From positions 124,001 to 188,000 of the forward strand of contig NZ_CP115670.1 in NCBI RefSeq assembly GCF_027886475.1: a stretch of 64,000 bases of DNA, given 5' to 3'. The notes under the pieces were generated by a model. The model saw only the letters and a program-made list of their open reading frames with translations. It did no database searches and was not told the DNA's origin. Source of the DNA: Corynebacterium sp. SCR221107 (lineage in GTDB: Bacteria; Actinomycetota; Actinomycetes; Mycobacteriales; Mycobacteriaceae). This document shows, one piece after another, positions 33,115-40,770 of this stretch (its first letter is position 1; each line of letters opens with the position of its first letter). Both the position numbers and the translations under genes were made by a program.

Positions 33115-34167
33115 ATGACCATCGCCGGAAGTGAGATCCGCGCCTGGGGTGCCACCGCCATGGGCGGGCAGCTGGAGCCAGTGACCATCGAGCGCCGCGC
33201 GCTGCGCGCGGACGACGTGTCCATCCGCACCGAGTACGCCGGTATCTGCCACTCGGACATCCACACCATCGCCGGCGACTGGGGTGAGCGCAAGCTGCCG
33301 CTGGTGCCCGGGCACGAGATCGTCGGCATCGTCGACGCCGTGGGGCCAGGGGTGACCAAGTACAAGGTCGGCGACCGCGTGGGTGTCGGCGTGTTCTGCA
33401 ACTCCTGCTGCGAGTGCGATCCCTGTAATTCCGGCGACGAGTCCTACTGTGAGGTCGCCCCGGTGGGTACCTACGGCATCGACGACCGCTACACCGGCGA
33501 CTACACCCAAGGCGGTTACTCCCAGGGCATCGTCGTGCGTGAGCGCTTCGTCGCCCGCATCCCCGAAGGCCTCGATCCGGCGCAGGCGGCGCCGCTGATG
33601 TGCGCCGGTGTCACCACGTTCTCCCCGCTCAAGCACTGGGGCGCGGGCCCCGGCAAGCGGGTGGCCATCGTCGGCGTGGGCGGGCTGGGGCACGTGGCGA
33701 TTAAGATCGCCGCCGCCATGGGTGCGGAGGTCACCGCCCTGTCGCATTCGACCTCCAAGCGCGAGGACGCCCTGCGGTTTGGCGCCACCGCCCACTATTC
33801 CACCGCCGATGGCCTCCCGGAGGAGCTGACCCACTACTTCGATCTCATCATCAACACCGTTTCGGTGGATCTGGACGTGGATGCCTACATGGGGCTGCTG
33901 CGCTTCAACGGCACCTTCGTTCAGCTCGGGCTGCCTTCCGCGCCGATGCAGGCCAAGGCGCGTTCCTTCACGCAGCGCCGCACCTCCCTGGCCGGCTCCC
34001 TGGTCGGTGGCATGCGTGAGACCCAGGAGATGCTGGACTTCTGCGCCGAGCACGGCATCGGCGCGGAGATCGAGCTCATCGACGCCGACTACGTCAACAC
34101 CGCCTACGAGCGCACCGTCGCCTCGGACGTGCGTTACCGCTTCGTCATCGACGCGGCCACCATCTAG
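33115..34167 (+). CDS. Zinc-dependent alcohol dehydrogenase (YahK/CAD-like)
   Basis: This 350-residue MDR dehydrogenase has the catalytic zinc ligands in GICHSDIH and GHEIVG, and the structural-zinc loop VFCNSCCECDPCNSGDESYC. The NADP-type Rossmann motif is GVGGLGHVAIK, with SHSTSKREDA after it. The closest group is the aldehyde reductase family that includes YahK. It follows the transporter genes by 71 bp and ends at a clear terminator, so it probably belongs to the same transcript. Reduction of sulfoacetaldehyde to isethionate would complete a taurine nitrogen-scavenging route; this is inference. Confidence 0.87.
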   Translation: MTIAGSEIRAWGATAMGGQLEPVTIERRALRADDVSIRTEYAGICHSDIHTIAGDWGERKLPLVPGHEIVGIVDAVGPGVTKYKVGDRVGVGVFCNSCCECDPCNSGDESYCEVAPVGTYGIDDRYTGDYTQGGYSQGIVVRERFVARIPEGLDPAQAAPLMCAGVTTFSPLKHWGAGPGKRVAIVGVGGLGHVAIKIAAAMGAEVTALSHSTSKREDALRFGATAHYSTADGLPEELTHYFDLIINTVSVDLDVDAYMGLLRFNGTFVQLGLPSAPMQAKARSFTQRRTSLAGSLVGGMRETQEMLDFCAEHGIGAEIELIDADYVNTAYERTVASDVRYRFVIDAATI

Positions 34168-34194
34168 TAGACCCCAATACCCAGCCACGGATTC

Positions 34195-34220
34195 AGCCCC
34201 TGCAGAAGCGGGGGCTTTTT
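34195..34220 (+). terminator. Terminator of the tau-like/dehydrogenase operon
   Basis: AGCCCCTGC (34195-34203) and GCGGGGGCT (34208-34216) form a stem with a 4-nt loop, followed by five T residues. Confidence 0.9.
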
Positions 34221-34234
34221 CGTGTCCGGGTGTT

Positions 34235-34310
34235 GCTTTCCGACGCCTACGGTAGGACATGCAGGAAGAAGCGGCAGCAACCACTGGCAAGCCGGTGGAC
34301 GTCGGCACGC
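34235..34310. repeat. Inverted pair of the dispersed repeat (copies 12 and 13)
   Basis: A minus-strand GGCGTCGGAAAGC (34235-34247) faces a plus-strand GACGTCGGCACGC (34298-34310), with partly matching flanks. This is the third inverted pair in the window. Confidence 0.6.
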
Positions 34311-34346
34311 GAAGGCGCCGCTACGCGCAAGGCCGCTTACAGCGAC

Positions 34347-34379
34347 AACCCCTCGCCACGCACACTGCGGCGAGGGGTT
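34347..34379. terminator. Perfect 11-bp stem-loop
   Basis: AACCCCTCGCC (34347-34357) and GGCGAGGGGTT (34369-34379) with an 11-nt loop; no T run on either side. Confidence 0.5.
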
Positions 34380-35008
34380 AGAACCAGAACGGTCAGAATG
34401 CAAGAAGGGTTGTTTCCAGAGTTGCAAAGGTCCCACTCAGTCCAGAAGTCGGTGAGACTCCGCAAATTGGTTGGTTTTGAAGGATCTTGAAAATTATTCA
34501 AAGACCAACGAAAGGTGCTGATCTTGTGCGCGCACTGAAGTGTGAAGCATTTGTGTGAATCTGATATCCATTAGCGCTTTTGGGGTGTTATTCTGGGTTG
34601 ATTTGGGACGTATTAGGGGGCGTCAAGTAGACAATAACAATTGTGGACAATCGAATAGATTGTTGGTTACTGGTTTCTATTGACATGTGGGGGTGGCACA
34701 GCCTTCCGAATCTTGTGGACACGGTTTTGGATGTTGCTAAATGCTTGGTTCCGGCATATGTGTGTGGATGACTTGGAATGTATCTACCTCTCCTTGGCGT
34801 CTTGCAGACTAATGAAAATGATAATTCTTGTACTGCTTGTAATGTCGCGATAGCTCAAGGGTTGGATCCAGCCCTTTAACCTGTTTATCTAAATGATTTA
34901 GGCCATTTCTGGTGGGCTGTAAGCGGATTGTTCTTGGGTGCGCATAGAGTGGGCCTGGCCACTCGGCCTGTGGTATTGTGTCCGGAACCCGACGGTTGGG
35001 AAAGTGGC

Positions 35009-35047
35009 GCTAGGCGACCGGACGAGTGTCGGGCCCGGCCGCCTAGC
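35009..35047. other. Large hairpin in the gene-free region
   Basis: GCTAGGCG (35009-35016) and CGCCTAGC (35040-35047) enclose a second CCGG/CCGG pairing, giving a long G+C-rich hairpin in an otherwise A+T-rich stretch. No gene is adjacent; a structured RNA or terminator is possible. Confidence 0.5.
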
Positions 35048-35095
35048 ACGTCTTATTCGCATGAGGCTGCGGTCTTTGGAGAAGCGATAGAAAAA

Positions 35096-35109
35096 CTATC
35101 GCACGATAG
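35096..35109. promoter_or_regulatory. CTAT-N6-ATAG operator 7 (isolated)
   Basis: CTAT, six bases, ATAG, with AA before and AAA after, and another ATAG at 35087-35090. It is about 7 kb from the other copies and not upstream of a recognisable gene. Confidence 0.5.
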
Positions 35110-35290
35110 AAACTCTAGCGTCTCTCGTGTGAAAGGGGCAACAAAAGTTTCATGAAACCCTCAAAAACTTTCCCTGCGGCTGGGATTTGGTGGGGTGAGA
35201 GGCCTTAAGGAATCCCGAACAGCTTAAGGTACATCCGAACGCCACCCAGTTGCACGGCGTATGTGCGACCCATGGGTGCGAGGACCGAGA

Positions 35291-35303
35291 GGCGTCGGCA
35301 AGC
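35291..35303 (+). repeat. Dispersed intergenic repeat, copy 14
   Basis: GGCGTCGGCAAGC, 58 bp from the 3' end of efeB. Confidence 0.7.
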
Positions 35304-35361
35304 AACGCTTCCCGCGGCGGGGCGACCGGCGACGAAAAAAGGGTGAGAACAGGCGGCAAAA

Positions 35362-36600
35362 CTAGGCGAACAAGCCGCTGCCGAAGTAGTCGTTTTCGTC
35401 TTTGACACCGGGGGCGATGGCGAAGATCGACTTCGATTCGTAGCGGACGTACTCGTTCATCTTGTCGGACTTGGCAAGCTTCGACTGGATCGGGATGAAG
35501 TCCTTCTCCGGGGAAGCAACCATGGCGATGAAGAACAAACCGGCGTTGAGGTGTCCGTAGGAGTCGGTACCTTCGGCGAAGTTATAGGCGCGGCGCAGCA
35601 TGCGTGCACCATTGTTTTCTTGGTGGCTGGCAAGGCGCGCGTGAGAGGTCAACGGCACCACCGGGCCGGACGTACCCGCATACTCATCCAGGGGCAGCTC
35701 GTCGAACTCATTGTCGCGGCCCAGCGGGGCGCCGCTGATCTTCTTACGCCCGAAGGTCGCCTCTTGGTCGGAAAGAACCTGGCGGTCCCAGTTCTCAATG
35801 AGCATGCGGATTCGGCGGGCGATGAGGAAGGTGCCACCATCGTGCCAGGTGCCCGTGTGAGAAACCCACAGGTGCTCGTTGACCAGGTCGGTATCCTCGG
35901 CGCGCATGTTATTGGTGCCGTCTTTGAAACCAAACAGATTGCGCGGGGTCTGCTGGTCGCGGGTGGTGGCCGAGGCGTGGCCGAAGCCCATCTGCGTCCA
36001 GCGCACCTCCACGATGCCTAGGCCTGCCTTGGTTAGGTTGCGTACCGCGTGCATGGCCACCTGCGGATCATCCGCGCAAGCCTGAATGCACAGGTCGCCG
36101 CCGGAGATCTCATCGATGGTGACATCGCCGGAAAAATGTGGCAGCTCGTTGAGCTCCGCAGGCTTTTTGTCCTTCAGGCCGAAGCGGTCGTCGAAAAGCG
36201 ACGGCCCGAAGCCGATCGTGATGGTGAGGTTCTTGGCCGAAAGGTCGTAGGCCTCACCCGTATCGCCCGGCACCTGCGCCTGGGAGACCTCATCGGCGCC
36301 CCCGTCGACGGCGGTCTCCCCACGGGTCATCCGCCGTGCCATCTGCGTCCACGTTTTCAGCAGCTCGACGAGCTGCTCGCGGTCGGTGGTGGTGACGTCG
36401 AAGGACGTGAAGTGGAGCTGATCCGGTTGCGCCGTGAGGATGCCGGCCTGGTGTTCGCCGTGGAACTCCACCACGTCAGTGGCCTTGCCTGAGGTCGAGG
36501 CATCGGAGCATGCCACAAGACCGGTGGCGCCAGCGGCGCTTGCCGCGCCCACGGCGCCGACCGTGCCGAGCCGAGTCAGAAACTGCCTGCGGGTTAACAC
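35362..36600 (-). CDS. efeB: EfeB, Tat-exported Dyp-type heme peroxidase
   Basis: This 412-residue protein starts with a twin-arginine signal (TRRQFLTRLG) and a hydrophobic stretch ending VACSD. The Dyp signature GFKDGTNN with catalytic Asp is present, and the proximal histidine is probably in LTSHARLASHQ. In EfeUOB systems it oxidises ferrous iron or takes iron from heme outside the membrane. The GTG start directly follows the efeO stop codon, so the two genes are translationally coupled. Confidence 0.93.
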   Translation of the reverse strand: MLTRRQFLTRLGTVGAVGAASAAGATGLVACSDASTSGKATDVVEFHGEHQAGILTAQPDQLHFTSFDVTTTDREQLVELLKTWTQMARRMTRGETAVDGGADEVSQAQVPGDTGEAYDLSAKNLTITIGFGPSLFDDRFGLKDKKPAELNELPHFSGDVTIDEISGGDLCIQACADDPQVAMHAVRNLTKAGLGIVEVRWTQMGFGHASATTRDQQTPRNLFGFKDGTNNMRAEDTDLVNEHLWVSHTGTWHDGGTFLIARRIRMLIENWDRQVLSDQEATFGRKKISGAPLGRDNEFDELPLDEYAGTSGPVVPLTSHARLASHQENNGARMLRRAYNFAEGTDSYGHLNAGLFFIAMVASPEKDFIPIQSKLAKSDKMNEYVRYESKSIFAIAPGVKDENDYFGSGLFA

Positions 36601-37740
36601 TTAGGCCACGACCTCTTGGACGGTAGCGACCTTGGCGGTGAGCACGTCGAGAGCGTCGGAAAGCTCCTTGCGCTGATCCTCGGTCACCGTATCGTAGGAG
36701 ACGAAGCCGTCGCCCTCGCGGTAGGTGTCGAGCAGGTCCTGGACCTTTTGGAAGTCGGCGTTGATTTCGGAAAGCAGGGTCTCGTCGCGCTCGGCCAGGG
36801 CCTTCTCGAGGGAGGCGATCGCGGCCTTGGAGCCGTCCAGGTTGGCCTGGAAATCGTAGAGGTCGGTGTGAGAGAAGATGTCCTCCTCGCCGGTGATCTT
36901 GCCGGTGGCGATCTCGTCCAGCAGGCCCTGCGCGCCGGAGGCAATCTGAACCGGTGCCAGCGTGTAGTCATCGGCATTGACGCCGTCGATAAGCTCCTGG
37001 ATATCGGCGACCAACTGGGTGGAATCCGCCTTTGTGGTATCTGTGATGGCGCCGTCGACCCACAACTGCTTCTCAATCTTGTGGAAGCCGGTCCAGGTAT
37101 CGCCCTCTTCAAGATCAGCCTCGCGCAGGTCGATGCGGGGATCGAGGTCATCCGGGAAGGACTCCGCAACTGGCTCGATGCGCTCATAGGGGGTGCGTGC
37201 CAGCGGGAACAGGCGCTTGGCCTCCTCCAGGTTGCCTGCCTGGATCGCGGCGTCGAACTCGCCGACGATCTGGCCCAAGGTGGTGGTCTGGGAACGCAGA
37301 TAGGACAGGTAGCCGTCCACGGCCTCAGCCAAGACCTCATCGGTGGTGGCCTCGATGGCCTCACCGGTGACACTCAGTGATTGGGAATAGCCCTCGCCGA
37401 CCATGCCCGGCTTGCAGGTCAAGGTGTAAGCACCTGGATCGGTGACCTGAACGACCAGCTTGCGGGTAGCGCCTGGGCCAATGTTTTCCACCTCTCCGAT
37501 CACGCGCCCGCCGGAGGTATAAACGTAGAACTCCGTGGTCTTCTCGCCCTGGTTGGTCACCTCGAAGGTGGAGGTGCCGGTGGTGGCGGAATCGCCGTCG
37601 ACCACGCAGGAGTCATCCTTTGCAGTCACGGTGAAGGCGGTCGCCTCGGACTCATCAACCTTGTCCGCACAGGCGGAGAGGGTCAGCGCAGAAACAGACA
37701 CAGCGGCCAGGGCACAAACATTGCGGAGGGAGCGGTTCAT
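36601..37740 (-). CDS. efeO: EfeO, iron-uptake lipoprotein (cupredoxin + M75 domains)
   Basis: This 379-residue lipoprotein has a signal peptide ending SACADK. Residues about 30-120 form the cupredoxin-like domain and about 135-375 the imelysin/M75-type domain with the HxxE metal motif in GFHKIEKQLW. It binds periplasmic-side iron for EfeU. The ATG at 37740 follows AAAGGA; the frame is open upstream but overlaps the intergenic repeat and efeU. Confidence 0.93.
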   Translation of the reverse strand: MNRSLRNVCALAAVSVSALTLSACADKVDESEATAFTVTAKDDSCVVDGDSATTGTSTFEVTNQGEKTTEFYVYTSGGRVIGEVENIGPGATRKLVVQVTDPGAYTLTCKPGMVGEGYSQSLSVTGEAIEATTDEVLAEAVDGYLSYLRSQTTTLGQIVGEFDAAIQAGNLEEAKRLFPLARTPYERIEPVAESFPDDLDPRIDLREADLEEGDTWTGFHKIEKQLWVDGAITDTTKADSTQLVADIQELIDGVNADDYTLAPVQIASGAQGLLDEIATGKITGEEDIFSHTDLYDFQANLDGSKAAIASLEKALAERDETLLSEINADFQKVQDLLDTYREGDGFVSYDTVTEDQRKELSDALDVLTAKVATVQEVVA

Positions 37741-37826
37741 GGAAATACGGATCCTTTGGGGTAAATGAAAGCGACATGCCTGAAAGCGTGCAGCGTTACA
37801 GGTGCGCAGGGGAAAGGCAGCCTGTG

Positions 37827-37839
37827 GGCGTCGGCAAGC
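37827..37839 (+). repeat. Dispersed intergenic repeat, copy 15
   Basis: GGCGTCGGCAAGC in the gap between efeU and efeO, inside the operon. Confidence 0.7.
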
Positions 37840-37928
37840 ACAGGCGATGCGGTTGTGGGGAATAAAAGGCTCGAAGCTGGCGCGGCCACCGCTTCGGTAG
37901 AGAGGGCAGGCGCCGTACTGCTTCCGGG

Positions 37929-38765
37929 CTAGGCGGGGACGGGCGCTTGCGCCTTGGGGGTCACCGCCTGCTTCGCGGGCTTGAAGAAGAGCCACAAGGC
38001 CACAACGAGGTAGGCGGCCCACGCGATCATCGACAAGGCGGTCGGTGCCGGAACGAGGTTGAAAATACCCTCGATGACCGTGGCCACCGTGGTGCCAGGG
38101 GCGATGATGTGCGAAATATCGAATGCGAGGCTGTTGAGACCCGGCAACACATTAGCCTCCTGCAAATCGGTGATGCCGTAACGGAGAATGCCAGCCGCAA
38201 CGACGATCAGCAAAGCACCGGTGACCTGAAAGAACCTGCCCAGGTTCACGCGCACCGCGCCCTTATACATTCCCCACGCGACAACGACGGAAATGACAAT
38301 GCCAAGGCTGAGGCCCACGGCCGGAATCGTGCTGTTGCCATAAGAAAAGGAATCGAAAACGAGCAGCGCGGTCTCAATGCCCTCACGGATCACGGCGATA
38401 AACGCCACCGAGATAACCGCGCCCTTGCCTACGGTGATGGCCTCGCCCATCTTGTTATTGAGATCAGCCGCCATGTTCTTCGACGCGCCACGCATCCACA
38501 ACAACATGAAGCTGACAAGGGCGACGGTCACGATGGAGAAGATGCCGCCGACAAGCTCCTGGCCCTGGCTGGTCAGAGTCTTCGTGCCGAACTGGATGAC
38601 GAGGAAAGCGGTGATCGTGGCGGCCAGAGCCGCAACCACGCCGAGCCAGACCTGCGGCAGGAACTCCCGGCGCTTCGACTTGACCAAAAACGCTACGAGG
38701 ATCATGACCACCATGGATGCCTCAAGACCCTCGCGCAGGCCGATCAGAAAGTTAGCGAGAAACAT
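37929..38765 (-). CDS. efeU: EfeU, FTR1-family ferrous/ferric iron permease
   Basis: This 278-residue membrane protein has seven helices and the two REGxE iron motifs: REGLEA at residues 11-16 and REGIETA near residue 126. It is the permease of the three-part EfeUOB system. Its start lies 38 bp from a DtxR-type operator, so iron-dependent repression is expected. Confidence 0.94.
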   Translation of the reverse strand: MFLANFLIGLREGLEASMVVMILVAFLVKSKRREFLPQVWLGVVAALAATITAFLVIQFGTKTLTSQGQELVGGIFSIVTVALVSFMLLWMRGASKNMAADLNNKMGEAITVGKGAVISVAFIAVIREGIETALLVFDSFSYGNSTIPAVGLSLGIVISVVVAWGMYKGAVRVNLGRFFQVTGALLIVVAAGILRYGITDLQEANVLPGLNSLAFDISHIIAPGTTVATVIEGIFNLVPAPTALSMIAWAAYLVVALWLFFKPAKQAVTPKAQAPVPA

Positions 38766-38802
38766 GCGACCTTCTCGTTGGAACGTGTCATAAAGGTATG
38801 TT

Positions 38803-38821
38803 TTATGTTAGGCAAACCTCA
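38803..38821. promoter_or_regulatory. DtxR-type iron box upstream of efeUOB
   Basis: The 19-bp site matches the DtxR consensus TTAGGTTAGSCTAACCTAA at 16 positions (core GTTAGGCAAACCT). Its position upstream of an iron-uptake operon agrees with the known DtxR regulon of corynebacteria. Confidence 0.8.
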
Positions 38822-38844
38822 AAATAATAAGGCAACCATTAGTG

Positions 38845-38859
38845 AGCATAGGCTATGCT
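38845..38859. promoter_or_regulatory. Palindrome AGCATAG-G-CTATGCT
   Basis: A perfect 15-bp palindrome between the efeU and HEAT-gene promoters. It does not match the DtxR or MerR site next to it, so a further regulator is likely. Confidence 0.55.
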
Positions 38860-38964
38860 AAGCTGACGGTGCAAGATGTGTTACCGATAAAGCACCAACT
38901 GCTCACGCAGTGGGGGTAACAACCCAACCCAGCCGCGCGGAGGATCACCGCTAAACGGTACGGC

Positions 38965-38995
38965 TTGACCCTCACACGGTGTCACGGTGTCTGCT
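38965..38995 (+). promoter_or_regulatory. MerR-type promoter of the HEAT / MerR-HEAT operon
   Basis: A -35 box TTGACC (38965-38970) is followed by an imperfect palindrome, arms ACCCTCACAC and GTGTCACGGT around one base (38968-38988, 8 of 10 matching), in a 19-bp spacer. This is the classic layout of promoters activated by MerR proteins. The -10 box (near 38990) is poor, as is usual for these promoters. Confidence 0.7.
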
Positions 38996-39051
38996 TGATC
39001 TTCAGAGAAGAACTCGAAAGATCAACGACAGCTCAAGGAGGAGAAGCCATC

Positions 39052-39738
39052 ATGACAACGTACGGGCCACGAGATGCATCCACGCTCATCGAAGCTCTCA
39101 GCGCCGACAACCCCAATACCCGCCTGCACGCGGCCATGGCCTGCGGCACAAGGATGGGAAGCAAGGCGAACAACGGTACGGCTAGCAGTCGCTGGGACAA
39201 AGCCGAGGCACCGGCGTACACCCCTGCGCTCATGGACGTGCTCATTGAGCGCTGCGCGGTCGAATCCGACTTCTTCGTCCGCGAGATGCTCACCTGGGCA
39301 CTCATCCGGCACCCAAGTAGGCGGCTTGTCGACGCCCTTGTGCAACAGCTGGAAGATCCGCGCCCACAAGCCCAATCCCAGGCCCTGCACACCCTATCCA
39401 AGCTGGCTCTAAGTCCCCACCTCGTTCCCGGGCGAATATGGGAGGCCATCAAGGACAAGCACGTGGCAGATCCACATGATGAGGTGGCCACAGCCGCCTG
39501 GCGCGTGGCCGTGCTCGTGGTTCCGGAAGATCAACGCGCGGCGCTTACCACCAAGCTAGAAAAAGAGCGCACCCGCACGCATCCCGAAACCATCAAGAGC
39601 CTGCGACGGGCACTGGCGGCGCTGGGGCACGGGGCGGATTGTGCTACCGGCCGCGGCGATGCTGGCGTGTGTGAGGACACCGCCGATAACATGAAAGCCG
39701 CACTAAGGGTGCGAAACGGAGGGATCTATCTGCGATGA
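39052..39738 (+). CDS. HEAT-repeat protein
   Basis: This 228-residue protein consists of helical repeats of the HEAT / PBS-lyase type: TLIEALSADNPNTRLHAAMAC, VREMLTWALIRHP, LVDALVQQLEDPRPQAQSQALHTLSKL and EVATAAWRVAVLV. AAGGAGGAG precedes the ATG at 39052. The stop codon overlaps the start of the MerR-HEAT gene (ATGA), so they are translationally coupled. A cysteine pair near the C-terminus (DCATGRGDAGVCED) could bind metal. It is probably a partner or effector of the regulator. Confidence 0.82.
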   Translation: MTTYGPRDASTLIEALSADNPNTRLHAAMACGTRMGSKANNGTASSRWDKAEAPAYTPALMDVLIERCAVESDFFVREMLTWALIRHPSRRLVDALVQQLEDPRPQAQSQALHTLSKLALSPHLVPGRIWEAIKDKHVADPHDEVATAAWRVAVLVVPEDQRAALTTKLEKERTRTHPETIKSLRRALAALGHGADCATGRGDAGVCEDTADNMKAALRVRNGGIYLR

Positions 39739-40742
39739 GAATCGGCGAGGTATCCGAGTACAGCGGAGTAAGCCGGCGCATGCTGCGCTACTACGACGCG
39801 GCGGGCATCGTTTCCCCCAGCCAGCGCGATCCAAACGGGTATCGCAACTACTCCGACGAGGACCTCGCCCGGCTGGTGACGCTAGAGACCCTGCGCGAGA
39901 TAGGACTGAGTCTTGAATCAGCCGCCGAACTGCTAGCCCGCCCGCACACACTTAGTACAGTCATGGACCAGGCCATAGCCGGCCTCCGGCAACGGCTTGC
40001 CGACGACCAAAGGTTGCTCAACTACCTGCAACCACTGTCAGGTGCCGGAAGGCAGGGCGTTGCTGACCTCATGGCGCTGCTCCAGCGGCTACGAGGACTT
40101 CGCGGCGGCGGCGATATCGGCGCTGCGCTGACGATTCCTCGAAGCGTTGCGGTCGTGCCCATGCTGGAGGAATCGGATATCAACTTAAGCGGTGCGCTGC
40201 TGTGGAACCTGCAGGAAACAAACGAGGCGCTCGACGTCATCGCCGACGCGCTGAACTCTTCTGACCCGCAGCGGCGTAAAAACGCCGTGCAGGCACTCGG
40301 GCGGTTCACCTCCGCACGCTCGAAGCAGCTACTGCTTTTCGCCACTGGTGATGAAGACTCCGCGGTTCGGCGTCTGGCCACTTTCGCACTAGCCCGCCGG
40401 GGCGAGCTCGGGATGATCCCAGTGCTCATCGCCCACATCCGAAGCGGTGACAATGATGTCGAGGCCGGAGAGCTCTTAGGTGCCCTCGGTAACTCGGCAA
40501 CACCAGTGCTCATGGAGCATCTTTTGCTGGGGCAAAGCCTGCCTCAGCAGCAACGCTCGCGTCTCGTCCAAGCACTCGGCGATATCCCAGGCTCAGATGA
40601 GCTGTTGACGAAGCTACGCGCTGACAACGATCACCAGATCGCCGCCATAGCCGCAAGCGTTGTGGCCTCCGCCCAGCGTCGCAAGCGTCCAACAGCCAAG
40701 CGTGCGACAGCCAAGCGGGTGACGCCGACACCCCAGGGATAA
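39735..40742 (+). CDS. MerR-family regulator fused to HEAT repeats
   Basis: The 335-residue protein begins with a canonical MerR winged helix (MRIGEVSEYSGVSRRMLRYY, then GYRNYSDEDLARLV) and dimerisation helix (to about 110). Residues about 150-310 are HEAT-type repeats (DVIADALNSSDPQRRKNAVQ, DEDSAVRRLATFALARRG, DVEAGELLGALGNSATP). It ends in a Lys/Arg/Thr-rich tail (RRKRPTAKRATAKRVT) that could bind DNA or RNA. The inducer is not evident; HEAT repeats usually mediate protein contacts. It probably activates its own operon through the promoter at 38965. Confidence 0.88.
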   Translation: MRIGEVSEYSGVSRRMLRYYDAAGIVSPSQRDPNGYRNYSDEDLARLVTLETLREIGLSLESAAELLARPHTLSTVMDQAIAGLRQRLADDQRLLNYLQPLSGAGRQGVADLMALLQRLRGLRGGGDIGAALTIPRSVAVVPMLEESDINLSGALLWNLQETNEALDVIADALNSSDPQRRKNAVQALGRFTSARSKQLLLFATGDEDSAVRRLATFALARRGELGMIPVLIAHIRSGDNDVEAGELLGALGNSATPVLMEHLLLGQSLPQQQRSRLVQALGDIPGSDELLTKLRADNDHQIAAIAASVVASAQRRKRPTAKRATAKRVTPTPQG

Positions 40743-40770
40743 ACGTGGGCAGTTCGAGCTGCCCGGGCGA

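Larger units (their letters stand above)
34168..35361. other. 1.2-kb region without a convincing gene
   Basis: Apart from the dehydrogenase terminator and repeat copies, this A+T-richer stretch holds several palindromes: ACAATTGT (34637-34644), ACAATC-N5-GATTGT (34647-34663), a near-perfect AAGGGTTGGA palindrome (34857-34876), the big hairpin at 35009-35047, and a CTAT-N6-ATAG site at 35096-35109. Short open frames here look random. It resembles a regulatory region whose gene has been lost, or one producing an RNA I cannot identify. Confidence 0.65.

Noticed and set aside
34813..34835. Fur/Zur-like sequence (TGAAAATGATAATTC) in the gene-free region
   Set aside because: Only one half matches and no gene lies downstream.
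34928..35155. Open reading frame of 75 codons in the gene-free region
   Set aside because: No ribosome-binding site, it runs through the big hairpin, and its composition does not look coding.
35156..35212. An 18-codon frame starting MKPSKT and containing WWGE, possible leader peptide
   Set aside because: There is no structural gene or attenuator downstream on this strand; the next gene is convergent.
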